Assembly: GCA_900074745.1 (NCBI GenBank) | Contig: LT598465.1 | Span: 124,001-188,000, forward strand | Reading direction: 5' to 3' | Source: Lachancea mirantina | Lineage: Eukaryota > Ascomycota > Saccharomycetes > Saccharomycetales > Saccharomycetaceae | Length of the DNA: 64,000 bases | Part shown: positions 47,207-56,559 of the stretch, in pieces | How the letters are laid out: every line of letters starts with the position of its first letter | Numbering within the stretch: the stretch's first letter is position 1 | Translations under genes and position numbers: made by a program | Notes under the pieces: generated by a model | What the model saw: the letters and a program-made list of their open reading frames with translations, nothing else | Told to the model about the DNA's origin: nothing | Database searches by the model: none

Positions 47207-48756
47207 ATGTCCAAACTAAAGATGTATGGAATTTCTGAGGAACGTGCCTATTATGATTTTCGTTATACTGACGTTGGTTTGTCTTTAGTCTTATTCTTAA
47301 ATCTTCATCAGAGGGATTACATGATGCCATATCAAAAAGCGAAGATTTGAACGCAAAATCCGGACCCTTCGACTGCGTCTTGATCCATGGCAATATAGTT
47401 GATGATCTGGACCATGCTAAGCTAATCAAATCGAGCACTCCCATCTATTTTTTCAATGGGCATCGTGTTCTCACGAACAAACCTGGCTCGATCAATGTTA
47501 GCGATAATGTCGTCTTTCTGAATGGATATGGCATTTTGAAACTTTTGAATGGAATACGTATTGGATATTTGACGGGCGATGAGAGGTTTTTGAATCAAAG
47601 CGAAAATGCCCTTCATGATGTCCTCAAGAATTCCGAAATGGAAGGAATCGACCTCTTGCTAACGCATCAAGTGGGCAAACCGTTTGGCCTTGAGACCTCA
47701 GATCAGGTCGTCGATGAGATTATCAAATCCCTCAAACCAAAATACCATTTTGCTTCCTTGAATTCTGAGACTTTTGTCGAATGTCCTGCCTTCAGATGGA
47801 AAAACACCGAACTAGTTACAAGATGCATTAAGTTAGCGACGTTTGGGTCAGGTAAAAAGTGGGCTTACGCCTTCAATATCACTCTCAGCGTGCCAATGTC
47901 AGGGTTAACGCAAGATATGCTGGGACCTAATCCCTACGAAGTGGATATAACCCCGAAACGTCGCTTGAGTACTAGCACGCCAACCCAGCAAGGAACGGGT
48001 GCCAAAAAAATTAAGCGAGTTTTACCAGGTGATTGCAGATTTTGTCTCAGCAACCCTCAAGTCCAGCAGCATTTGATTATTGCCATAGGAACGAACGTTT
48101 ATATGACAATAGCCAAGGGACCATTGACCGTGCCAATGGGCAAAATGAATTTCTCAGGCCATTGCCTTCTAATTTCGGTTAAGCATGTTTCAAAATTATG
48201 CTATAAAGACCAAGAATGCTCGAATCTTACTCAAGATGCCACCTTCAATGAAATGGTGCAGTATGAAAGTGATGTGGCTGAGATGAATTCAAAAAGATTT
48301 GATACGTGCACTGTTGTCTTTGAAATCGACTACGAAAACTCAATTCATTTCCATAAACAGGTGATGCCAGTCCCGCAATACCTGATTGGAAAGTTCCTTG
48401 CATCATTGGAACGACAGGTTCACTTCAACAATGAAAAATTCACCAAGAATGCTAGGCTTTGTTTCCGCGAGTATAATTCGGACGATAAGGAATATCTGGA
48501 TATTATAAATGACGTCGAGTCGAATTATCTCAAATTCACCGTTTATGAATCAAGGAATGTTTATAAAATCTACCTGGCAGTCTTTCAAAAAAATGAAAGA
48601 GTCGATTTACAATTTGGTAGGCGTGTTGTGGCTTTTCTACTCAATTTGTCAAATAGGGTCAAATGGGACTCACCAAATTGTCGCCAATCGTTGGACGAAG
48701 AAAATAAAGAGGTTTTCGAATTTCGGAAGACGTTTGTCGAATTTGACAAGCATTGA
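47207..48756 (+). CDS. DRN1: CwfJ-family debranching-associated protein Drn1, with a short 5' intron
   Basis: Proposed exons are 47207-47223 and 47289-48756, giving 494 residues. Without splicing there is no suitable ATG before the conserved block NAKSGPFDCVLIHGN. Splicing at AT|GTATGG and TTTAG|T with a TACTGAC branch point (47266-47272) yields an N-terminus starting MSKLKILILKSSSEGL, which fits the CwfJ/Drn1 N-terminal metallophosphoesterase-like domain. The middle and C-terminal CwfJ parts include GDCRFCLSNPQVQQHLIIAIG and MPVPQYLIGKF. Drn1 aids Dbr1 in intron-lariat turnover. Family call firm; the intron is inferred. Confidence 0.88.
47224..47288 (+). other. Inferred 65-nt spliceosomal intron in DRN1
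   Basis: 5' site GTATGG (consensus GTATGT), branch point TACTGAC (consensus TACTAAC) at 47266-47272, and 3' site TTTAG ending at 47288. The branch A is 17 nt from the 3' end. Removal joins the first ATG exon to the family-conserved frame. The two sites each differ from consensus by one base, so the intron may be spliced inefficiently. Confidence 0.7.
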
Positions 48757-49101
48757 AGCCAACGCTGCAAAAACTCAAAAGACCGCATAATGAGCACCAA
48801 CAGAATTTTGAAATGCATACGCTGTGTACTAATTTTCTAGTAAAGGCTCAAATACTCTGTCGGACGACATTTTGGCCCTAAGGAACTTATCAGTATTTGT
48901 TAAAATACACATGTTTTATAAGAGTCTGTTTATGCAAGGACACTCAATAATGAGCGATCAAATCAAAACTACCGTGTCATGCTAGAGTTTGAACAATTTT
49001 GATAGCGACAATGAGACTTCGGTTAACTTCTCGAAAGGCATCTCATTACCAAAATATTCTCATGCAAAATAATTCGGAAATTTAAAGGAAACAGCACCCC
49101 T
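48757..49101. other. Convergent spacer between DRN1 and MRD1
   Basis: 345 bp between two convergent genes. It should carry both 3' ends; no other feature is recognised. Confidence 0.5.
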
Positions 49102-51741
49102 TCATATTCCATTCAAGCCATCATTATCATCATGGTTTTCGCCAAAGTCAACTTTGGAGCGACTAGCATTTCTCAGAGCTGCGTGTTGGGTTGCGACCAC
49201 CTGCGATTTGACCTTTCTCGTCATCTTAGCAATCTGTTCCTCAGCATCTTCTGGCTCTTGTTCTGCGTACTGCATAACAAGTCGGCGACCTAGTAAATGC
49301 ACTCCCTGCAGTTGATCCATTGCATTTTCAGCCTCCTTTGGTAAAAGAAATTCGATAAATGCAAAACCGCGAGCGGACTTGTCGAATTTTTTTGGAACTC
49401 TGACCGATTTTAGTTGACCAAACGAGCTGAAAAGCTCGAAAATGTCTTTACGAGTTGCCTCAAATGGCAAGTTTTTGACAATTATCTTGCTACTGCCTTT
49501 CTTTTTGACATTCTTCCCTGTCGATGCACTAGAGCCTTGTCTATTAGATAACTTCAGTTGGATTCTATGTCCATCGAGAACGCTTCCATCTAAAGCAGAA
49601 ATGACAGCCATCGCATGTTCTTTTGTCCGAAATTCAACAAAACCGAAACCCATAGACAACGCCCGAGACGAGTTCCTAGGGTCTGCTTTGGTCTTGACCT
49701 GCCCCACAATAAATCCACTAAATGGGCGGAACTTGTCAGACAATTGTGCTGAAGTCGTCGAGAAATTCAAATTCTTCACAAAAATCGAGACCGTAGGTCC
49801 ATAGTTCAAAACATCGCTTTCCTCCTGGTTGTCAATGATCTCAGGCCTGCTTTCAAGAATGTCCGCCACTGAGGCTTTGGCCTCCTTGACGTCTGGCTTA
49901 GAATCTGTGTGAATACCCTCTTCTCCATCAGCGTCTCTCGTGAAACAATTCTTAGGGCCCTTTTCGAGATATATAATTCCGTCTTTGAACCTCTTGTAGG
50001 ATAGTTTCGAGAAAGCAGCTCGAGCACTCGTAACGTCTCTGTACTCAATAATCGCGATCGTGTTAGCTGGTGGCATGAGAAATCTTTCCAACTTACCAAA
50101 TGGCAAAAACAGCTCAGCTAGCTCCTCCTGAGTTGTCCCATATGGGAAATTCTTGACTAGAATCACCTTATCATTGCGCTCGCTTGGCGACTTAAACTCC
50201 CCGAACTTTGCTAGGTTCACACCTTTCGATTCGAAATATTTGCGGACGTCTCCAATAACATGAGCTTCGGCAAGAGCTTGTTTGACAGCGGCACTTGCAT
50301 CGGTGGCATCAATCAAATCTGATTTTCGAACACCTAACTTTGATGCAACGCTACTCAAAACGGCGTCTTGGCTCATGAACAAAGAATTCCATGAAAAAGT
50401 ATCTTTCGAAGCATCTGCCTTCCGTTTCAAAGCCTTCTGCTTTTTTAATGGCATGTTTTTCAAATCAAACTCGTCGAGTCGATGTGTTTTCTTAGCGTCG
50501 GAAGGAAGAATGTGCAATAGCCTACCTTGGAAAATTTGTTTGTCAAGTTCAATGTATGCATTGACTGCGTCGCCAGGATTTGTGAAGAGAACGTAGGCAA
50601 ATCCTTTAGACTTGCCGGTTCGGGTATCCAGAGCAACATGTACTTCTTCAAGTTTACCGTAAGGCGCGAAAAGAGTTCTAAAGTCCTCTTCGGTAGCGGT
50701 GTACAAAATATTTCTCAAGAACAGGCGACCGCTTTCAGTAATTTTTTTGATGGCAACTTCTTCCTCACTTGGTCCAAATTCTTTTTCATCGAGTTGGGCC
50801 GAATTTTGGTCCGTTTGATCTGCTGATTCTGCTTGCTTCTTTTGAGTTGGTGCTCCTTCGGTAATTTCCTGATAAGGCCGTTCCTTGATCCGCACGCGCC
50901 GTTGCTTCAACCAATCCAGATCAGAAATCCCAGCATTCTGAGCCAAATTTGGTTGTTCGTTGTCCTGAACTTCACCATGTTCGAAGTCGTTCAAGCTCAT
51001 CATCTCTTCTTCATCATGAGGTTCCCCCTGTGACTGCTGTTCCTTCTTGGTAATTTTGCTGAAGTCTTCATACTCTTCGTCGCTATCGTCATCGCCTTCC
51101 TTCCGAAGGGCCAAAGCCTGCGCCAGAAGCGAGTTGGCCGGTTGTTTGTCTTCCTCGTTGCCAACATCACTATTGTCTTTTGTTTCGCTCTCCTGCAGGT
51201 TATCCTTCTGCAGATTTTCAGAGTTCGACGAAGTTGACGCTCCTGCCATCGTGTCCCAAGAAGTTACTTGATTGCTTGGTTTCATCGTTTCAATGAATTC
51301 TTTCAACTGCTTATTCTTTTCTATTTCTGCATCCAGAGTCGCTTTTTCGCCCCTTTGCTTCTTGTCGGATGGGCCTTGTGCCTGTGACACTTTTTCTTCA
51401 CGTTCTCGCAGTCTCTTGAGAGCGGCTCGCTTCTTTTCCTTCATGGATTGCGGTACACGTGGATCGGCAAAACTCTTAGCCATCGACACTTCTAATTTGC
51501 AGGTGTCGATGAAACTCTTGTCGAAGTACTCTACGGCGTCAAAGGCATCTTCTTCTGAGCGAAACCCCAAAAACGCGAATCTTCTGGATTCGCCATTTCT
51601 GTCTTTTGGTATTTTTACATCAGTGATGCCGCTCCCAGCCGCACCATCACCTTGCCTTTGTGTGAGTCGTTTGCCAAAATGATCCTTTAGACGTTCTTCG
51701 TTAACATATTTCGGTAAACCCTTCACAATGACTCTAGACAT
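49102..51741 (-). CDS. MRD1: Multi-RRM pre-rRNA processing factor Mrd1
   Basis: The 879-residue protein binds the pre-rRNA near U3 in the small-subunit processome. I count at least five RRMs: residues 1-85 (VIVKGLPKYVNEERL), about 345-420 (RLFLRNILYTATEEDF, GKSKGFAYVLF), about 530-600 (VILVKNFPYGTTQEEL), about 665-750 (IFVKNLNFSTTSAQL, MGFGFVEF) and about 765-845 (IIVKNLPFEATRKDI, ARGFAFIEF). Acidic linkers lie between the first and second RRMs. Length matches S. cerevisiae Mrd1 (887). It is divergent from VAS1, the interleaved order expected from YPR112C and YGR094W. Confidence 0.95.
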   Translation of the reverse strand: MSRVIVKGLPKYVNEERLKDHFGKRLTQRQGDGAAGSGITDVKIPKDRNGESRRFAFLGFRSEEDAFDAVEYFDKSFIDTCKLEVSMAKSFADPRVPQSMKEKKRAALKRLREREEKVSQAQGPSDKKQRGEKATLDAEIEKNKQLKEFIETMKPSNQVTSWDTMAGASTSSNSENLQKDNLQESETKDNSDVGNEEDKQPANSLLAQALALRKEGDDDSDEEYEDFSKITKKEQQSQGEPHDEEEMMSLNDFEHGEVQDNEQPNLAQNAGISDLDWLKQRRVRIKERPYQEITEGAPTQKKQAESADQTDQNSAQLDEKEFGPSEEEVAIKKITESGRLFLRNILYTATEEDFRTLFAPYGKLEEVHVALDTRTGKSKGFAYVLFTNPGDAVNAYIELDKQIFQGRLLHILPSDAKKTHRLDEFDLKNMPLKKQKALKRKADASKDTFSWNSLFMSQDAVLSSVASKLGVRKSDLIDATDASAAVKQALAEAHVIGDVRKYFESKGVNLAKFGEFKSPSERNDKVILVKNFPYGTTQEELAELFLPFGKLERFLMPPANTIAIIEYRDVTSARAAFSKLSYKRFKDGIIYLEKGPKNCFTRDADGEEGIHTDSKPDVKEAKASVADILESRPEIIDNQEESDVLNYGPTVSIFVKNLNFSTTSAQLSDKFRPFSGFIVGQVKTKADPRNSSRALSMGFGFVEFRTKEHAMAVISALDGSVLDGHRIQLKLSNRQGSSASTGKNVKKKGSSKIIVKNLPFEATRKDIFELFSSFGQLKSVRVPKKFDKSARGFAFIEFLLPKEAENAMDQLQGVHLLGRRLVMQYAEQEPEDAEEQIAKMTRKVKSQVVATQHAALRNASRSKVDFGENHDDNDGLNGI

Positions 51742-52323
51742 GACCCAAAAGATTTCTATTCAAATGATGGGAAGCTCTAGTTTTTGATACCAAAACACCT
51801 GTAAAAACCCACAAATACCCTTTCTTAGGAGTATTGATTGTGATCGCTCGAAGTCGTAGTCCAAGTCGATTAGATGAGATGAGATGAGATAGCTCTCAAT
51901 TAAAATTTTCCAAGACTACCGTGCAAAGATATCCATAGATAATTGCCCAGATAGGTAATAGTATAACTTTCCGTAAAGGGTAAATTTACGAATATCATAC
52001 ATCACGAACTTATACTACCCAAAACGGAAGTCAAGAAACATATTTACAGGCCTTTCCTAAAAAGGAAATGAGGCATAATAAATCCCGAGTCACGTGATAG
52101 AACCATAAAAAGACTTATTTCGTAAGGAAGTATTACTATTCAAGGGAATACCTTCCCAAAAGGGTGATTGACTCAATTTTCCTTCAAATATTGAAAAATT
52201 TTCGGAATTCTCAATTCTACGCAGAGGCCGGGCCAGGCAGAGACTCTGGCAGTAACTCTCTCGCACCTCAACCTTATTGGAACAAGATAATGAAAGAAAC
52301 ATGAAATACGAGTTTTCAAGTAG
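51742..52323. other. MRD1/VAS1 divergent promoter region
   Basis: 582 bp with PAC-type repeats near the MRD1 side (51873-51911) and a GTCACGTGAT site at about 52090 nearer VAS1. No gene is seen. Confidence 0.55.
51873..51911. promoter_or_regulatory. Overlapping GATGAG (PAC) repeats plus RRPE-like tract
   Basis: GATGAGATGAGATGAGAT (51873-51890) contains three PAC cores in register, followed by AAAATTTTCC (51902-51911), close to the reverse RRPE. They lie 132-170 bp upstream of MRD1. Confidence 0.65.
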
Positions 52324-55300
52324 ATGTTTAGACATCTGCAAAAGTCGCTCAGACCAGCTAGTTTTTTTTTGAGTCAGAGACTGGCGTTTAGGGCAAATCT
52401 TGTGCGATTTTATAGACCATCACAGTATTTGCGTCATCTCAAAATCAAGATGAGCGATAGTCAAGAGCTACCACCGGTAGATCCAAAAAGCGGAGAGATC
52501 ATAATCAATCCCTTGAAGGAAGACGGAACAGAGAAGAGTGCCAAAGAGATTGAAAAAGAGCGTAAAAAGGCTGAAAAATTGTTGAAATTCGCAGCTAAAC
52601 AGGCTAAGAAGCAAGAAGCGGCCGCGAAACAAGCTGGAAGTGCCAAGAAAGAAAAGAAAAAGAAGGAAGTCGAAGTTATTCCCGAGTTTGTGGATGCCAC
52701 TGTTGCAGGTGAGAAGAAGGTGCTTGTGTCCCTAGAAGACCCAGCTCTCAAGGCTTACAATCCAGCCAACGTCGAAAGCTCTTGGTACGACTGGTGGGTC
52801 AAATCAGGTGTTTTCGAGCCTGAGTTCACCGAGAGCGGTGATATCAAGCCCGAGGGCCTTTTCTGTATTCCTGCACCTCCCCCCAATGTTACTGGCGCTC
52901 TTCACATCGGACATGCGTTGACGATTGCTATCCAGGATTCGCTAATCAGATACTACAGAATGAAGGGAAAGACCGTCTTGTTCTTGCCGGGCTTCGATCA
53001 TGCTGGTATCGCTACGCAATCAGTCGTCGAGAAGCAAATTTGGGCCAAGGAGAAAAAAACCAGACACGATTATGGCAGAGAAGCGTTTGTCGACAAAGTC
53101 TGGGAATGGAAAGAAGAGTATCACACGAGAATTAAGGGCCAGGTTAAGAAACTGGGTGCTTCTTACGACTGGACAAGAGAGGCCTTCACTTTAAACCCAC
53201 AACTATCTAAAGCCGTCACCGAGGCTTTTGTGAGACTACACGAAGAAGGAATCATTTACCGTGCTAACAGATTGGTTAACTGGTCTGTGAAGTTGAACAC
53301 TGCCATTTCTAACTTGGAAGTTGAAAACAAAGACATCAAAGGTAGAACTCTACTTTCAGTTCCAGGCTACGACGATAAGGTCGAATTCGGTGTTTTGACT
53401 TCGTTTGCATACCCTGTCGTGGACTCTGATGAAAGGCTCATTATCGCCACCACCAGACCTGAAACGATGTTTGGTGACACTGCCGTTGCTATCCACCCTG
53501 ACGATCCACGTTACAAGCATCTGCATGGTAAATTCGTGCAACACCCATTCCTGCCTCGCAAAATTCCAATTGTGTGTGACAGCGAAGCTGTTGAAATGGA
53601 ATTCGGTACTGGTGCTGTTAAGATTACTCCAGCGCACGACCAGAACGATTACAACACCGGTAAGCGTCACAATCTAGAGTTCGTCAACATCTTGACTGAT
53701 AATGGTTTATTGAACGAGAACTGTGGTCCAGAGTGGGAAGGTATGAAGAGATTCGACGCTAGGAAAAAGGTCATTGAAGAACTGAAGGCTAAAGGACTAT
53801 ATATTGGCCAGGAGGACAACGAAATGACAATTCCAACTTGCTCGAGATCTGGCGATATAATTGAGCCCCTACTAAAACCTCAATGGTGGGTTTCTCAGTC
53901 AGAGATGGCCAAAGAGGCCATCAAGGTTGTGAAAGACGGCCAAATTACGATAACTCCTAAATCTTCGGAAGCAGAATACTTCCACTGGATGGAAAACATT
54001 CAAGATTGGTGTATTTCCAGGCAGTTATGGTGGGGTCATCGTTGTCCCGTTTACTTTGTCAAGATTGAAGGCGAGGAAAACGAGAGAGACGACGACAAAT
54101 ACTGGGTTTCAGGCAGAAATCTCGAGGAAGCTGAGAAAAAGGCTTCTGCTAAATTCCCTAATGCTACATTCACTCTTGAGCAAGATGAAGACGTTCTAGA
54201 CACTTGGTTCTCGTCTGGTTTGTGGCCTTTTTCTACTTTGGGATGGCCTGAAAAAACTGCTGACATGTCCAGATTTTATCCATTTTCCATGCTGGAAACG
54301 GGTTGGGACATCCTGTTCTTCTGGGTCTCTAGAATGATCTTATTGGGTCTGAAATTAAATGGTGGTGTACCATTCAAAGAGGTTTTCTGCCATTCCTTGG
54401 TCCGTGATGCTCAAGGTCGCAAAATGTCCAAGTCTTTAGGTAACGTCGTGGATCCTCTGGACGTAATAAGGGGTATTAGTTTGAATGATCTACATGCCAA
54501 ATTGTTGACAGGTAACTTAGACCCAAGAGAACTGGAAAGGGCCAAAACAGGACAAAATGAGTCGTATCCAAATGGTATTCCTCAGTGTGGTACTGACGCT
54601 CTGAGATTTGCTCTTTGTGCGTACACAACTGGCGGCCGTGACATTAACCTAGATATCCTACGTGTTGAGGGTTACAGAAAGTTCTGTAATAAGATCTACC
54701 AAGCTACCAAGTTTGCTCTCTTGCGTTTGGGAGACGATTATGAACCACCGGCCGAGGAAAAACTTTCAGGCAACGAGTCTTTAGTCGAGAAATGGATTCT
54801 GCACAAGTTGACTCGTTATTCTAAGACGATAAATGAAGCACTTGAGAGGCGTGATTTTCTCAACTCCACTAGTGCTATCTACGAGTTTTGGTACCTGATT
54901 TGCGATGTTTACATTGAAAACTCGAAATATCTCATCAATGAGGGCACTGACGTTGAGAGAAAATCTGCCAAGGACACTCTTTACATTTTGTTGGACAATG
55001 CTTTGAGATTCATTCACCCATTCATGCCCTTCATTTCTGAAGAAATGTGGCAAAGATTGCCAAGAAGATCATCCGAGAAGGTTCCAACCATCGTAAAGGC
55101 TCCTTACCCTGAATACAAGAGTTCCTTTGATGACGAAAAGGCTGAGGCTGACTACGAATTTGTTCTTGATGCCACCAAGGAGGCTCGTTCTTTACTAGCG
55201 CAGTACAGTATTTTGAAAAACGGCAAAGTATTTATTGAGACCTCCAACGCTTCTCTTTACGAAACTGCTGTGTCTCAACGTGACTCTGTTGTGTCCTTGA

Positions 55301-55629
55301 TCAAGGCCATCGATGCTGTTGAAGTTGTTAAATCGGCCTCTGAAGTTCCAGAAGGTACAGTTTTGCAGGCAGTCACTCCCGACATGAACGTCCACGTCTT
55401 GGTGAAGGGACACGTCGACATTGACGTGGAAATTCAGAAGACTCAGAAAAAGTTGGACAAGGCTCAAAAGACCAAAGAGGGGATTCTAAAAATTGTTGAA
55501 AGTAAAGATTACGAGGCCAAGGCCAACAATGAAGCAAAGGCTTCGAACAACACGAGATTAGAGAATGCGATGGCTGAAATCGAAGGTCTAGAAGTTACGA
55601 TCGCCAATTTAGAATTTCTAAAGTTATGA
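52324..55629 (+). CDS. VAS1: Valyl-tRNA synthetase, dual mitochondrial/cytosolic
   Basis: A 1101-residue class I synthetase charging tRNA-Val in both compartments. PPNVTGALHIGHALT carries the HIGH motif and GRKMSKSLGN the KMSKS motif; the editing (CP1) domain includes RPETMFGDTAVAI. The anticodon-binding and coiled C-terminal tail follow. Two in-frame starts are visible: 52324 gives an Arg/Ser/Phe-rich presequence with no acidic residues (MFRHLQKSLRPASFFLSQR), and Met43 at 52450 starts MSDSQELPPVDPK, matching the cytosolic start of S. cerevisiae Vas1, which uses the same two-start system. Confidence 0.97.
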   Translation: MFRHLQKSLRPASFFLSQRLAFRANLVRFYRPSQYLRHLKIKMSDSQELPPVDPKSGEIIINPLKEDGTEKSAKEIEKERKKAEKLLKFAAKQAKKQEAAAKQAGSAKKEKKKKEVEVIPEFVDATVAGEKKVLVSLEDPALKAYNPANVESSWYDWWVKSGVFEPEFTESGDIKPEGLFCIPAPPPNVTGALHIGHALTIAIQDSLIRYYRMKGKTVLFLPGFDHAGIATQSVVEKQIWAKEKKTRHDYGREAFVDKVWEWKEEYHTRIKGQVKKLGASYDWTREAFTLNPQLSKAVTEAFVRLHEEGIIYRANRLVNWSVKLNTAISNLEVENKDIKGRTLLSVPGYDDKVEFGVLTSFAYPVVDSDERLIIATTRPETMFGDTAVAIHPDDPRYKHLHGKFVQHPFLPRKIPIVCDSEAVEMEFGTGAVKITPAHDQNDYNTGKRHNLEFVNILTDNGLLNENCGPEWEGMKRFDARKKVIEELKAKGLYIGQEDNEMTIPTCSRSGDIIEPLLKPQWWVSQSEMAKEAIKVVKDGQITITPKSSEAEYFHWMENIQDWCISRQLWWGHRCPVYFVKIEGEENERDDDKYWVSGRNLEEAEKKASAKFPNATFTLEQDEDVLDTWFSSGLWPFSTLGWPEKTADMSRFYPFSMLETGWDILFFWVSRMILLGLKLNGGVPFKEVFCHSLVRDAQGRKMSKSLGNVVDPLDVIRGISLNDLHAKLLTGNLDPRELERAKTGQNESYPNGIPQCGTDALRFALCAYTTGGRDINLDILRVEGYRKFCNKIYQATKFALLRLGDDYEPPAEEKLSGNESLVEKWILHKLTRYSKTINEALERRDFLNSTSAIYEFWYLICDVYIENSKYLINEGTDVERKSAKDTLYILLDNALRFIHPFMPFISEEMWQRLPRRSSEKVPTIVKAPYPEYKSSFDDEKAEADYEFVLDATKEARSLLAQYSILKNGKVFIETSNASLYETAVSQRDSVVSLIKAIDAVEVVKSASEVPEGTVLQAVTPDMNVHVLVKGHVDIDVEIQKTQKKLDKAQKTKEGILKIVESKDYEAKANNEAKASNNTRLENAMAEIEGLEVTIANLEFLKL

Positions 55630-55736
55630 ATAATTGCTGTATAAAGTACTTAGTGTGATAGAATTTGAGTCTCACAGTAGCCCTTAATGCGTGACAGATT
55701 TTTGTTTGCGATATTAATTAAATTGTTTTCAGGAAC

Positions 55737-56429
55737 TCAAGTCCGCCATACAAGATCTTGTTCGACTTTGGTTTTCAAGGCCTGGCGTAGCCTCTGCACA
55801 GTCTGCAAACAAGCTTTTTCGCCAGCATCAAGAATTTTGTTCAAGGTCTCTTCCTCAAAATCGCCACTACTTTCGAGCAGAAGCAAGTGTGAATCCGGCT
55901 CTCTCCCGTTCTCGGAATCGAACGCCAGTACGTGCGTTGAAGAAGCATTTCTCAATTGTTCGGCACTTGGATTTATAAGGACATCTTGATCTGCATTAGA
56001 GATCACAGCGGCACAGCAGCTCGCAAAACAGTTTTGTAATCCAACTCCAGCATCAGCTAATGCTAGGAATGCAGCATTTATACAGGAACTCAGTTCTCTG
56101 ACACTGTGAAATTGCTCATTTTCACCGCTCTCTAAAATCTGAAAACATATTTGACAAAGTTGACGCGGGTACAGGTATCTAACCAACACTGGAGTGAGCA
56201 CACCACGGAGCTTATCTTCTAATAGTTTTTCTCTTGTTGTAGGCACTCCTTTACTGGGACGGACGACGATTTCCAATGCCAATTGAGTGGGCAATTCCTG
56301 TCGAGCTTTGGGTTCGATTGGACCTGTCACTGAACATAGTACACTCGTCCCAAAGCTCTCAAACCGAGCAGAACCATCAACTTGGGTTAAAACCTGGAAC
56401 TTGGCTTCGAAATCGGTCAAATCTGCCAT
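55737..56429 (-). CDS. RRP46: Exosome core ring subunit Rrp46
   Basis: The 230-residue protein is an RNase-PH-fold subunit of the nuclear/cytoplasmic exosome ring, with no catalysis of its own in yeast. The N-terminus (GSARFESFGTSVLCSVTGPIEPKARQELP) is the RNase PH strand-turn signature, and SSCINAAFLALADAGVGLQNCFASCCAA is the typical helix block. Length matches S. cerevisiae (223). It is divergent from TPC1 with 111 bp between start codons. Confidence 0.93.
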   Translation of the reverse strand: MADLTDFEAKFQVLTQVDGSARFESFGTSVLCSVTGPIEPKARQELPTQLALEIVVRPSKGVPTTREKLLEDKLRGVLTPVLVRYLYPRQLCQICFQILESGENEQFHSVRELSSCINAAFLALADAGVGLQNCFASCCAAVISNADQDVLINPSAEQLRNASSTHVLAFDSENGREPDSHLLLLESSGDFEEETLNKILDAGEKACLQTVQRLRQALKTKVEQDLVWRT

Positions 56430-56475
56430 CTTTTGTCACCGTTCCCAATCTTGAAATACTAGTAATCTTGGTCAG

Positions 56476-56496
56476 AAATTTTTCAAGAGATGAGCT
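56476..56496. promoter_or_regulatory. RRPE/PAC pair in the RRP46/TPC1 promoter
   Basis: AAATTTTTCA (56476-56485; reverse RRPE) and GATGAGCT (56489-56496; PAC core) are side by side, 47-67 bp upstream of RRP46. Confidence 0.65.
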
Positions 56497-56532
56497 TTAA
56501 GATCTTGATCGAATAGCCATCACCAATTACAG

Positions 56533-56559
56533 ATGACCCTATGGGTGAAGATCCTCTAA
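56533..56559 (+). other. Overlapping 8-codon upstream ORF at TPC1
   Basis: An ATG at 56533 opens eight codons ending TAA at 56559, overlapping the TPC1 start at 56541 in another frame. Neither ATG has a purine at -3 in a strong context, so leaky scanning is plausible. It could lower TPC1 translation. Confidence 0.5.

Noticed and set aside
47156-47350. A 64-codon frame preceding DRN1, considered as a separate small gene or as the DRN1 N-terminus
   Set aside because: Its translation does not resemble the CwfJ family and it ends before the conserved frame. The short spliced exon at 47207 gives the expected N-terminus.
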